A stretch of 64,000 bases of DNA from Zarea fungicola (lineage: Eukaryota > Ascomycota > Sordariomycetes > Hypocreales > Cordycipitaceae), in NCBI GenBank assembly GCA_900169235.1, contig FWCC01000140.1, positions 62,001 to 126,000 on the forward strand, written 5' to 3'. The notes under the pieces are model-generated. The model searched no databases. It was not told the origin of the DNA and saw nothing but the letters and a program-made list of their open reading frames with translations. The position numbers and the translations under genes are program-made. Positions within the stretch are counted from its first letter, which is position 1; each line of letters begins with the position of its first letter. Positions 9,944 through 20,684 of this stretch are shown here, one piece after another.

Positions 9944-10931
9944 AGCATACAAGGGACGACAAAAAGATCAAATTGCCATTTTATTTTACGGAGTTTTCAG
10001 AGTTGGCAGAGCTGGATTCAGAATGTAAAACAAGGAATTTGGAAAACCATGTAAATTGCAGATTTTTGTAAGACATGACGAGACTAGAAGAGGAAGACGG
10101 GGAGGGACTTTTTTGTTTGTTTATATTTAATATGGTGTTGGCATCGTTTTTGATTTCATTTTTGCGTGCATTTGAAAGAAAGATTCAAAGAGGAATGGTG
10201 AATTCTGGATACTAGCCTTACCTTTTAGTTCCTCAGTTGTTGTTTTTGCATAGGAATATACTTATAAATCCAGCCATTGAACTATGCATGACGTGGTTGG
10301 AACGGGATCTGGAGCCGAGTGATGGACGTGCGCCTCTGAACATCAGATTCATCACCAAAGACGCACAAAATATAATGGCCGCAAAAAAAAAAAAAAAAAG
10401 GTAAAAAGGGTATTCCTTCAGCCATGTTTATATATTCGTCTTGTTAAATCTTTGTCCCTACTACATACAAGAGACGCTCCATTTATACACAAACAAATGT
10501 GAAGACGAGGAAAATAGACGCTGCTTTGGCGCCAAGATCTTTCAGACGGTGTGAAAACTAAACTCGAGTACAGAAGATGGGGAGAAGAAAAAGCCTTTGT
10601 TGGAAGCAAGTCATCTCGACCCTGTAAGGAATCCTTCTTCCACGTTCAACAAAACCGGAGCTCAACGTCCAGCGACGAAACAATAAACACAGCAACACGA
10701 TCAAGGGACGCTCGACTCATACCAAATCCGATGTCATCATCAATTCACACCCACGAGCAAAAAACAGCCAATATCCAGGGCCAAACCAGTTTACAACGCG
10801 AGTGAAGCGAGGACAGCGAGCGCAGCGAGTTGAAAAGAGAAGAATGAAAAACAAAAAAAGACAAAAAAGGTTAATCAGCCAGTAAAGGCCGATTGTTTCA
10901 TCCTCTTTGCGACTCGCTCGTAGACGTCCTG
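9944..10931. other. intergenic region between convergent genes
   Basis: 3' flanks of the membrane protein (+) and of nst1 (-). It contains a poly-A tract at about 10383-10399 and A-rich stretches near 10845-10870. No gene supported. Confidence 0.6.
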
Positions 10932-13900
10932 CTAGAAGCCCCGCGACGACGACGAGGCGAATCCAATCGGTGGGCTGCCAATCTCGCCCACAGCTGATCG
11001 GAACCCTCCGCCGGCCGCGCCGCTGATGCTGCCTCCGCCCGCACCGCCATGCATCCCGCCAAACGTGTCAAAGGCATCCGGTAGCCAGCGGATATACTGG
11101 GTGTTGCCATTGGGCTTGACCTCGAACGTGCCGCCGCCGTTGGAGGCGTTGCCTTCCGTGTCGCACAGATCTGTCAAGTCGTCCACGGTGATGCTGGCAT
11201 CGCCCGACTGGTTTTCGACGTAGTTGCGGAGTGCGCCCACGGCGACAAAGCCACCCTCGCCCGCATACTCGCCACCGGAAAGCACCTTGCACGCCGTGCA
11301 GAGCATCTGGCGGATCATGACGTGGCGCGGAGGTTGTGACACTGTGCGCATGCCGCCCAGACCCCCTCCTGGTGAACCGACGGTGAATCCTTGCGGCATG
11401 CCCAGGGGCGCGCCCCAGCCCGGATTGCCGAAGCCAGGAGGCGGGAAGTGCTGCTGCTGACCGTTGCCTGCCGTTGGCGATGGTGCCCATGGGTTGTGGC
11501 CAGGGCGGGGGAAACCGCCGTCCATGAACGGACCAACACCAAAAACTGGCTGTCTAGGGCCGGGGGCATGTGTGCGGTGGGTAAGACTGCCTGGGTTGAG
11601 TTCCGGTACCAGAGGTTCGTCGTCGTCAACAAGGACGCTACTACCGAGGCGCTTAGTCTCGGCAGTGTCGTCATGTAGTTGTCCGCGTGATGTGCTCCCA
11701 GGCCGCCCAATCGGGGCTGGTCGTCCAATCGGCATGGCGGTAGCGCCGATGGCGTCAAATGCACCGGAGCCCTGGCGGGTATGTGTCAAAGGGGATGGGG
11801 CGTCCTTGGGCATGCCGTATCCTGGAATGGCCTGAAACTGATCGCCAAGCGGCTGGTTGTATGCGGGGTGTCCAATGGGGCCACCAGGCGCCATGCCACG
11901 ACCAGCAGGCCCGTTCATACCAGGAGGTGTCATCATGAGGCCGCTAGGGTTGGGTCGGAAGCCGGAGAATCCAGCATCGTTGGACAGTCGAGACCCGAAT
12001 CCAGGAGGTCCTTGATGAGGCAAACCCGGAGGTGGCTGCATACCGATTGGGGCACCGTGGAAAGCAGTCGACAGAAGCGACGATGTGGTCGGGATACCGA
12101 GAGGTGGTGAGACAGAAAATGGTACCCCAGAGGTAGTGCCAAAGCTCGATTTGCGCTCCTGGCCGATACTTCCTGGGCTCATGCGCGTGGCGTTGCTGGA
12201 TCGGGGCGAGAGACTTGGGCTTGGGCCTGGGCCTGACGCTGCTGGGAATGCGCCGTCATGCTGCTGCGGTGGTTGTTGCTGCTGCTGCTGCTGTGAAGGG
12301 GCTCGCGTTCGCCCAGGCGTCGGTAAAGTCTTGGGTATTACAGGCGTTGCAATGGGCACCTTTGGAGACACAAAGCTTGCTGGATTTGGCGGGTGGTGGG
12401 GTAAGACCGCTGTCGTCGGGACTGGCACAGGCTGCTGCTGTTGTTGTTGACCGCGCTTTGCAAGCTGAACCTGGGGAGGTATCAGACCGGCGGCGGCGGC
12501 AGCCTTTGCCCTTGCCTTGGCTTCCATTGCTTCCTGGGCATCCCGGTGCGCTTTGGCAGCTCTGGCTTCCTTGTCCTTCTTGTCGCGCTCCTGCTTCTCC
12601 TTGCGTTCCTGGGCTTCCCGCTCCTTTTGCTCTCGGGCTTCCTTGTCTTTTATGCGCTGCTCCTCCTTGGCCTTCTTCTCGCGTTCCTTGGCCTCACGAG
12701 CCTTGCGTTCCTGCTCGGCTTGCTTCTCCTTTTGCTCGTGGATACGTCGTAGTCTTTCGGCTTCTTTCCGTAGACGGGCTTCTTCGTCTGCTTTACGTTG
12801 GGCTTCCTTTTGCCTGCGCTTCTCGTCGGCCTTTTGTTTCTGTTCGGCGACACGCTTTTGCTCAGCTTCTATGCGAGCAGCGTCCTCGGCAGCCTTTTCG
12901 GCCTCCTTGCGTGCCTTTTCTTCGGAGAGGAGCTGTTTCCGCTGAGCCGCCTTGTCCTTTTTCTTCTGAGCCAGCTTGGCCTTTTTGGCCTTTTGCTCAT
13001 TTTCATGGCGGTTCTCCTCTTCGATTTCTTCGAGCAGCTTCTGCTGGCGTTCTTTGGCTACCTTTTCCTTATAAGCGCTGAGAACACGCTGCTCAAACAT
13101 GCGGGCTGCAAAGATTTGAAACATTCGTCGGCCTTCCTCCATTCGCTGTGCCTCGGTCATTTGGTCCTGAAGACTGTGCTCAGTATGGTACGCGGATGGG
13201 ACGACGGAAGAATTGGAATATACCTCTTCGTCTTCGTACTCATCATCTTGACTGTCCTCGTAGTCGTCTTCATCGTCCTCCTCGTCCTCGTACTCCTCCT
13301 CCTCTTCGGGAGGGGGGTGGTTGTGAGGGGCGGCGAAGGAGCCGTTGGAATGGCCGAAGCCGCGAGAAAAGTGGTCTCGAGCGTCCTCTTCTCGGGCCAT
13401 GCGCCGCTCCGCCAGCTGCTCCATCATTTCGATGAAACGCTTGCCGTCGTTTTTCAGCAAGTCATCCGCCACGGTAAGAATTCCGCCTAGTTCCAGGTTA
13501 CCATATGTGTGCAAGAGTGTATCTAGGAGCTGCGTACCCTTGACTTGAAGACTGTTGCCGAACGTGAGGAAATCGGCGACGTCGCGATCGTGCGTACTGT
13601 GAAGGGGTTCGGGAGGCTCTTCGTCACTATATTCGTCGTCATCCACTTCGTCTTCACTATAGACTTCCTCTTCAATCTCCTCCTCCTCGTCGTCCTCGTC
13701 TCCGACGTGTTCTACTATTCGCCCACGGGATGGGGGATGGCCCGCGTAGCCGGCTGGCAGACCACGAGGCGGCCGTATGGGGAAATCGCGGGGAGGGGGC
13801 AGCATGGGAGGGCCTTCGCCCTGGTTTGCAAACTGCTCGAGCTCGACATAGTAGGCGTCGTATAAACCCTCCAGCTCCTCCTCTATCGCGTTTCGTTTGC

Positions 13901-14517
13901 GCCCACAGACGGTGCAGCTGCAGGTGTGCTTCTGCTGTTCCTTCATCTTTCGCAAAACGGCATCCTTCTCCACCTTGACAAGAGATTTGCGTTCCTCCTC
14001 ACCGAGGCCAAGCCAAAATTCCTTGATCCGCTCACGCTCCTCGTGGTTACTGGTGCTCCATATCTTGTCTCTCGACATGCCAGGCCCACGCGGTGGTTCG
14101 GGATGGTGTGGTGGCAGCGCTGGGGATGCGTCGTTTTCCACTTCAGAGGCTGCGTTTCTCTTCTTCTTCTTGCGGCTCTTTTTGGATTTCGAAGATGTTG
14201 AAGGCTCCCCGTTGGTATGCTGGCTAGGCTGGCCTCTGGGCCGGTAGTGAACATCGTCGTCGTCATCGGTATCGACCGAGTCTTGATCCTGTGGGGGAGG
14301 CGGAGGGATAGAAGCGGCGGCGGCGCCATGCCGAGGAGCGTGAGCATGAGCATGTCCATGTCCATGGGCGGACAACGGCGCCGACATGGCGGCGGGTAGG
14401 GCATGGGTATGGGCATGGCCATTAAGGCCGTTTGCCGTGGCAGCTTTGGCAGCGGCCTTTTGCTTGCGCTTCTGCTTCTTACGGCTAATGGTTGGCGTAG
14501 AGACATTTGGCTCCTCT

Positions 14518-14549
<32 letters not shown>

Positions 14550-14756
14550 TTCGTCGTCGTAGCCGGGACCTGGATGGTGTGGGGCAGCATGGTTGTGGTC
14601 GTTTGTCGCAGGCAGCGAAGGCGTTGAGGGTTGAGACGAGTCGGGCGAGCCCTTGGGGACGGTGATGAACTTGGAGCCATCCTTGTTTGTGTACTTTGCG
14701 GTATTGCGAGGCGATGCTGGCGAGAGAGCAGCCGGTTTCTGAGCGTTGACCGGCAT
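10932..14756 (-). CDS. nst1: stress response protein Nst1
   Basis: One uninterrupted frame of 1274 aa. The N-terminus has an Asp/Glu run (near residues 70-82) and low-complexity His/Ala/Pro stretches. A conserved core follows (about 229-310): SRDKIWSTSNHEERERIKEF, a segment rich in E/K, HTCSCTVCGRKRNAIEEELE and LYDAYYVELEQF. Next come long acidic segments, then a very long Lys/Glu/Arg/Ala coiled coil (about 560-760), then a Gln/Pro/Gly-rich C-terminal third. This arrangement and length match fungal Nst1. Yeast Nst1 was described as a negative regulator of salt tolerance that interacts with the splicing factor Msl1, and it associates with P-bodies. The strong codon repetition gives long false frames on the plus strand. 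Start context is CGATGCC. Confidence 0.93.
14517..14560 (+). repeat. GTC/GAC trinucleotide repeat encoding poly-Asp in nst1
   Basis: About a dozen consecutive CGT-phase triplets on the plus strand encode the Asp run near the Nst1 N-terminus. Length variation between strains is likely. Confidence 0.8.
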
Positions 14757-17700
14757 CGTAGGGTGTTTACCAGGCGGGCAGCGGCGTTGAGCTCATCCAG
14801 AGCGAGGTGTGCCGCAGAGGGAGGGACAAGCCTTGGTGACGGAAGAAGTGGAGCAGTCTGGAAAGGAAGGCGAAGCTTTAAAAAATACGATGAAGAGGGG
14901 TATCGGCTAGGATATATCGAGGAATTGTGCGCGCGCGTAGATTGAGAGGAGGAAGGGGTGTGGTGACGGCAGGTTGTTCTTTTTTTTGGCCAGCGACAGG
15001 CAAAAGGTTGGGTTGGTTGGTGGGTGGTGGTTGTGCGGTTTCGAGAGGGTGCCCGTGGATGATGGTGGAGGCGCTGCGAAGGAGCCGCCGCGGGCCAAGC
15101 TCACTCACTCCTCACTACAGGCAAGCAACTAACGTCAGGGCTTTGGGGGGGTTTCGTTTTATTAGGTCAGCGATGACGCCAATTGCCGTAGCGGAAGAGA
15201 GAGCTTCCGGATCAAGAGGAGCTAATATAAACCGATGAATAATTATTAAAAAAAAAAAACAATAATAGAAAGATTTAATTTGGACATGCAGATGCCGGCT
15301 TATCCAAGTTCAGATGTTGGCGTGGTAGCTTCACGCGCAATTGCTTGCTATCATGATGGATGGATGCCAAAGTCACATTGTGGTGTAGATTGTGCAAAAA
15401 GGTACCTGAGCCTCGATTGCTTTGGTTTGCGGAGGGGTGCATCTACGCTAGAAGGATCCGAGAAGCGTGCCGAAGTTCGCTGGAAACCGCAGCTGCAGGG
15501 GCCGTTACGGCGCTTATTACGGTCATGAGGAGCTACCAAGCACTGCGAGTCTCCCTGGAGCCTACTGGTTGCAGTGAACGTACCACGTGACTCAGTGAGT
15601 GCCTCCCGGTTTTCCATCAAGGTAGCAGGGCTCGCTCGCTGGAACGATTAGGCAGTTTCAAGCTTGCTGCCTAAGGCTTGAATCAGATTGTCCAAGAAAT
15701 CTCAAGTACGATTGTACTTCAGTAACAAGGTACTTTGTTGCACTGAGAATGTCCTTCCACTGCACCCAACTGATGGACTCATATTCTTTTCACTTCTTCT
15801 CTTATAGTGTCACACGCAGCCTCAGCATCAGCATCGCCGTCAATGACAAAAGTGCCGCCGACTCTGATACACACTGTCCCAACCCCTCATAGGTATCCTG
15901 CAGCATGCAGTTTGCTGTCAAACACATCAGCTGCGTCACACCGCTTACGTAGCAAACAGAGAGAAGAAGAGCGAATCTGGCACTCACTTGTAACGACCAG
16001 AAACGACTCGCAAGTTGCCCGAATGCAACCTGTTGAGTAAGAAAATTTGAGAAAAAGCTGCTCCGCATAAATACGCTCGATCCGTGCTCCAAGCAGCCAC
16101 GCACGTAACAGCCAAGCAATCGTCTAACCCTCAGCAGCCACACTGACCACCACCACAACCACTCCAGATGGCCCCGTTCAACACAATGCATTCAACATGC
16201 CTATCCAGTTTTAACCGTTGTGGCGGGTAGTAGTTATACGACATGGATCTCGAGTACGGCAAACCCCGTTTCCTCGGTGCAAGTAGGCCGACTCCTCCAA
16301 TTGAACTAGCTCACGGGTGTGCTCGTGTTCCTGTCTCATCATCAGGCTGGCGCCATTTCGTCACGGTCTGCAGACAGCGGCTAGCGAGAGTCTCTTTTGT
16401 ATAGTCTCCAAACGGGACCGCCGTATGTGGCTGGCTGCGAATCGTATCAGGTATTGACCATGTTTGGCGCAGAATCTTCGCCGGCCGGCATCAAGTTTCT
16501 GTACTTGGGTATATTGGTAATGTGCATGATGAGCTTTACAACTTCCTCCGTATTATTGTTGAAGTTTCTGTACTTGGGTATATTGGTAATGTGCACGATG
16601 AGCTTTACCCACTTTCTCCGTATTATTCTTGGTAGTAGATGGCGCATGCATTTGCGGAAATTCTAGTTACTGCCGTGACATTGCCTCCAGGAGACGGCCA
16701 TTGAATGCTCCCAGTCTGCCAATTCATGCTTGTATTATACTGCGTCCCCTTATACTCTTCTACCCACCGCCATGTCTACAGTGTCTTGTCCAATTCGCCA
16801 ACATGCCACCATCTGACGAGTTTGCTGTTGTTGCTGCACAGGCACTAACTATGGTAGCCAAAGTATAATCCCCACAACGAAGAAAATCTGGACAGGCACC
16901 ACAGGCAAAATGAAGGTTGTGCCATGTACCACCTCAGGCAGATGGGGCTAACTTGTATTTGAATGGTGCTACAATACGAAGTATGGGGTGCAGGGTCCAT
17001 CAAGGACGAAGAAGAGGGAGGGAGAATAACGTCAATGCGAGAGCGATATGGGTTTGGTCGGGTACTAGGTAGAGCTAGGCCAGAATAGAGGCGCAGACGG
17101 ATCGCGACTCCGAGACGGTACTAATCGCCAATTCGGACATATTTTGAGCGGGAGAAAGTAAATACCCTGTCAGTACGGCGATCTAGTACGGAGCAGAGCG
17201 AATACCTAGTAGATACGGAGTAATCGAAAGTGATTCCGCGCTGGTTGCCGCTCGTATCGTGGCGACATTTTGGCCCTGCCCTGATTTACAGTGGAGGATG
17301 GGATGATGATGGAGCGGCGCAACGGGCGGTCCACTGTAATGGGTTTTGTGCCTGTTGACTCGGTACCTTGGAGGTAAATACAGGGGATTTAAATCGCCGT
17401 AGCGTTCCACCTGGGCGGCTTAGTACTCCCTTAGTGCCTATAATCCAGTGCTGCTGTGCTAAAGGCCCCTGAACGTTGTCCGATAGCCTGCGACAGCCAC
17501 AATTGTCTGCCAAGGAACCAGAGCTCCCCGGGCTTTACAGCCACTGCCACACTCCAAATCCACTCACTGGCAACTGGGTGCTGCACGGCCAAATTCACAG
17601 CCTGTGATGCCCTGCCACTCTTAGCTCCCAGCCAGCTCCCAGCCGACTCCCAGCTCTTGGGCTGTCCGCTCTCCTCCTGGCTCAAGCCTCGAAACCTCGT

Positions 17701-18298
17701 ATTCCCATCTTCCCATCTTCCATCTTCATCGCTTTGCTAGCTGTTTTCTTCTCTCTGCGCCAAGCCCGCTCTGCTACTTATTCTCGCCAATTCCCGCGCC
17801 CCTGCTCTGCCTAATATCCTTCCATTCGACTCGCCAGCCGAGACTCTACCTAATCTGACTGAAACCTCAACACTCGCCCCCTCTACGCCGAGACACCGGC
17901 TCCGACCAAGGCTGTCGACTACTGCTATTATCCGGCTCCATCCCATTTCTCTCCGCAGCCTCGCGACGCAGCCTGAACTTCTGCATATATTCCTCGTCAA
18001 CGCTTTTCCTTGCCGGTCCCGTCATTTTTCGACTTGTTGCAAACCAAACGCCAATCCAGCTGAACCGGGCTGCGCCTCTGCCTGCAAGCCCCTCGAACGA
18101 TTCAACCTCTCCCCCACCCGCGCTTTTCCTTCAGACTTGCGGCCGGACTCTGTGCAATTCACCCCTGGCCGACTCTACCAGTTTGCACTCGTCTTTGGAA
18201 CTGCGAGGTTTCTTTCAGTCTCCTGACGACTGCTGATTGTTGGGTTCTCGTTACGCCTCTGTCCAGACCTGGGCACATAACCAGCACACATCGCCACC
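14757..18298. other. 3.5-kb region between divergent nst1 and rho2
   Basis: No convincing gene. The left end holds the nst1 promoter/leader. An A-run sits at 15249-15260. A tandem duplication lies at 16493-16631. From about 17700 to 18298 the DNA is CT-rich and probably a long rho2 leader. TACGGAGTA-like words recur near 16975-17220. Confidence 0.55.
16493..16631 (+). repeat. tandem direct duplication, ~69-bp unit, two copies
   Basis: Copy 1 (16493-16561) and copy 2 (16562-16631) are identical over the first 34 bases and about 90% alike overall, with one base inserted. The unit begins AAGTTTCTGTACTTGGGTA. It seems non-coding; the frame through it has no family likeness. Confidence 0.85.
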
Positions 18299-19333
18299 AT
18301 GGCCTCCAACCCCCAAAATGTCATTAGAAGGTAACCAGACCTGGAACCCCAGCTGCGGCACTGAACCACTGGCAGCCACATTCTATTCACAGTGAATTGG
18401 TGCTGCCGCGGCCCTGCTACACCAAATGCTGACCAGGACCCAATAGAAAGCTTGTCATTGTCGGTGACGGTGCCTGTGGCAAGACAAGTCTGCTGAGCGT
18501 CTTTACGCTAGGCTTCTTCCCAACTGTAGGTCGTCCCTGCCCGCCCCCATGTATACAATTTTACAACCCCCTCTCGCACAGGATGCTAACCTTTCGTCTT
18601 AGAACTATGTGAGCAAACCTTTTCCGTCTAGAAATCCCGATCCAATTCACTAACCCCGGACCGATGCCAGATCCCAACCGTCTTTGAGAATTACGTCACC
18701 GACTGCAGAGTAGACGGCAAGTCTGTCCAACTCGCCCTCTGGGATACCGCTGGCCAAGAAGATTACGAACGACTGCGTCCTCTCGCCTACGCCAAAGCCC
18801 ATGTCATTCTTATTGGCTTTTCCGTCGACACACCAGATTCCTTGGACAATGTCAAGAACAAGGTACGGCCATGCAACAAAAACCACCCATGCTCCTCCGT
18901 CCCTCCCGTCCTTTCCGTCTCGTCAGCGCGCGCGTGGGCTTTTTGATCCACTACCCTAACCCATATGCTCTATTTCCGGTTCTTTCTACCCTTGTCAGCA
19001 AGTCCATTTATTAACTTGATTTTTTTTTTTTACTTTTTATAGTGGATTACAGAAGTCGTGGATATTTGCCCCGGCGTTCCGATAATCCTCGTCGGTCTGA
19101 AAAAGGATCTGCGAGAAGACCCCGTGGCGATTGAGGAGATGCGCAAAAAGTCACTGCGATTCGTCACCACACACGACGGCGAGGCCGTGGCCCGTGAGGT
19201 CGGCGCCAAGCGATATCTCGAGTGTTCCAGTCTCAGCGGCGAGGGTGTCGACGATGTGTTTGAGGCGGCTACCCGTGCCGCCCTGTTGACGTTTGAAAAT
19301 GGCGAGGGCAGCGGTTGCTGTGTTGTCTTGTAA
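18299..19333 (+). CDS. rho2: Rho-family small GTPase, Rho2 type
   Basis: Five exons: 18299-18330, 18447-18525, 18603-18608, 18671-18862, 19043-19333; 199 aa. P-loop [11 protein letters not shown], switch [14 protein letters not shown], switch [16 protein letters not shown], specificity loop VGLKKDL and ECSSLSGEG are all present. The tail ends CCVVL, a CaaX box with Leu (geranylgeranyl type) preceded by a second Cys that may be palmitoylated. The stretches [20 protein letters not shown] and [15 protein letters not shown] favour Rho2 over Rho1, Rho3 or Cdc42. Rho2 acts at the plasma membrane in cell-wall synthesis and integrity signalling. Exon 3 is only 6 nt (Asn-Tyr) and supplies part of switch I; without it the effector loop would lose two residues. 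The ATG lies in a perfect CCACCATGG-like context. Confidence 0.9.
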
Positions 19334-20041
19334 AAATGTGTGTTTTGCTGTTGATCCAGCCCCAGGGACCAGTCCGGATGTTTCATTTTTGGCGAGGGGG
19401 GAGAGGATGCTGGACTGTTTAAGTTTTCGCGTCCTTTTTTTCCTTTTTGTTGTTGGAAATTTCTACCCGGGTAAAAAAGTTTGCAAAACGAACATGCCCG
19501 ACAGAAACTTTGGCTCACCATATTCAACAACCTTGTTGAAGGAGCCTTGTGGTCCAAATTACACACTATTGGATCTCAAATTTTGATATATATTTTTTTT
19601 TCAAACCATTTTGCTTTTGCTTCCTTTTCTTGTTTAGCCATTCCTGTCTTCTTGGCTCTCAAAAATCTAATTTAGCATTTTGAATTTTTCAATGGAAGAA
19701 AAAAATAATATGGAAACCTATTTTCTTCACCCATGTACTCATCCATTCTCTCAGGCAGTGTACAAACAAACACGGAAGAGACAGCTGCTAAAAATTCAAC
19801 AATTTTTTATTAACCATGACACAAAAGTCTACAGCCTTCTTTAACCCAAAGTAGAGTTGTTTCCCATCTCGCGGTACTGATACATGCAAACAGTTATCCA
19901 TCCAACACTGTCCGCCCTCGCTATTAGTACATTGTAGTAGTACAGCCTTTTCTTTTCCTTGGCGCAATGACAAATAAAAAAAACAAAAGAAATAATCTTT
20001 AAAAACTATGACGCTTTTTTCCTTATTTTTTTTCACTCTCT
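19334..20041. other. intergenic region between convergent genes
   Basis: Shared 3' flank of rho2 (+) and the mL40 gene (-), T-rich on the left and A-rich on the right. No gene seen. Confidence 0.6.
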
Positions 20042-20659
20042 TCATCGCTTCCAGTTATGGTTCCATGCCTCGACTGGGGGGGTTTCTGTCTGCAAGCGCG
20101 CATACTCAATCGGAATCGCATCGCCATTCCATACGCCCTTCTTCTCCATGGCCACACGATAGAGGTACCCTTCGCCGCGTTCCGGTCCAGGTCCGCTGAC
20201 CGCGCGCAGAGCCTCACACGCATGCCACATGCCCGCGTGCATCCGGCTGCGCTCCTTGTGCAGCGCCTCGTGCTGCTGCCGGCGGAACAGCTGCCACGCC
20301 CGATGAATCGTCCAGTGGCGGAGGTGTCGCTGGCGGGCCATGCGCAGTGGGGGTGGTGCGGGCGAAAACATGTTTTGCTTGAGCGTGCTGATGCGCTTGG
20401 CGTTTTCCGACTGGCCTACGGATTTGCCCTTGGCCTTGCGCTTCGCGCCCGTCGGCTTCAGCTTGCCTCCCACGGCCTTGCCACCTTTACCGCCCTTGCT
20501 GGGGGCAACACGGGCGAGGGAAGCTGCTGTGCTGCTAAACGATTGAACGCCCGCCATCGCCGTCTTTGTCCTTGTCGTTGTAATGCCCGCTCGTGGCGCA
20601 GAGGTTGGCAAAAGGGACAGGCCCCCAAAGAGTCGCGTGAGCGAATGTGTCGACGCCAT
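20042..20659 (-). CDS. mitochondrial large-subunit ribosomal protein mL40 (Mrpl28 type)
   Basis: Single exon, 205 aa. The N-terminus (MASTHSLTRLFGGLSLLPTS...) is rich in Ser/Thr/Arg/Ala without acidic residues, as expected for a mitochondrial presequence. A Lys/Gly-rich stretch follows (about 55-80). The conserved helical core RHLRHWTIHRAWQLFRRQQHE then leads into a basic Arg/Lys/His-rich region, and the protein ends near EAWNHNWKR. The pattern fits fungal mL40/MRPL28 of the mitochondrial 54S subunit; assignment is by pattern recall. Its ATG is only 25 nt downstream of the stop codon of the AT-hook gene on the same strand, so its promoter must overlap that gene or the two share a transcript. 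Confidence 0.68.
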   Translation of the reverse strand: MASTHSLTRLFGGLSLLPTSAPRAGITTTRTKTAMAGVQSFSSTAASLARVAPSKGGKGGKAVGGKLKPTGAKRKAKGKSVGQSENAKRISTLKQNMFSPAPPPLRMARQRHLRHWTIHRAWQLFRRQQHEALHKERSRMHAGMWHACEALRAVSGPGPERGEGYLYRVAMEKKGVWNGDAIPIEYARLQTETPPVEAWNHNWKR

Positions 20660-20684
20660 TGTAGGTGCTGGGGGTAGGTAGGCC

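Noticed and set aside
9227..9952. 241-codon minus-strand frame opposite the membrane protein
   Set aside because: Gly/Ala/Asp-rich antisense shadow; the plus strand has a signal peptide and a TM helix.
12215..13490. Long plus-strand frames opposite nst1
   Set aside because: They are shadows of the Lys/Glu/Arg-repeat coiled coil; Leu/Arg/Ser/Cys runs without domains.
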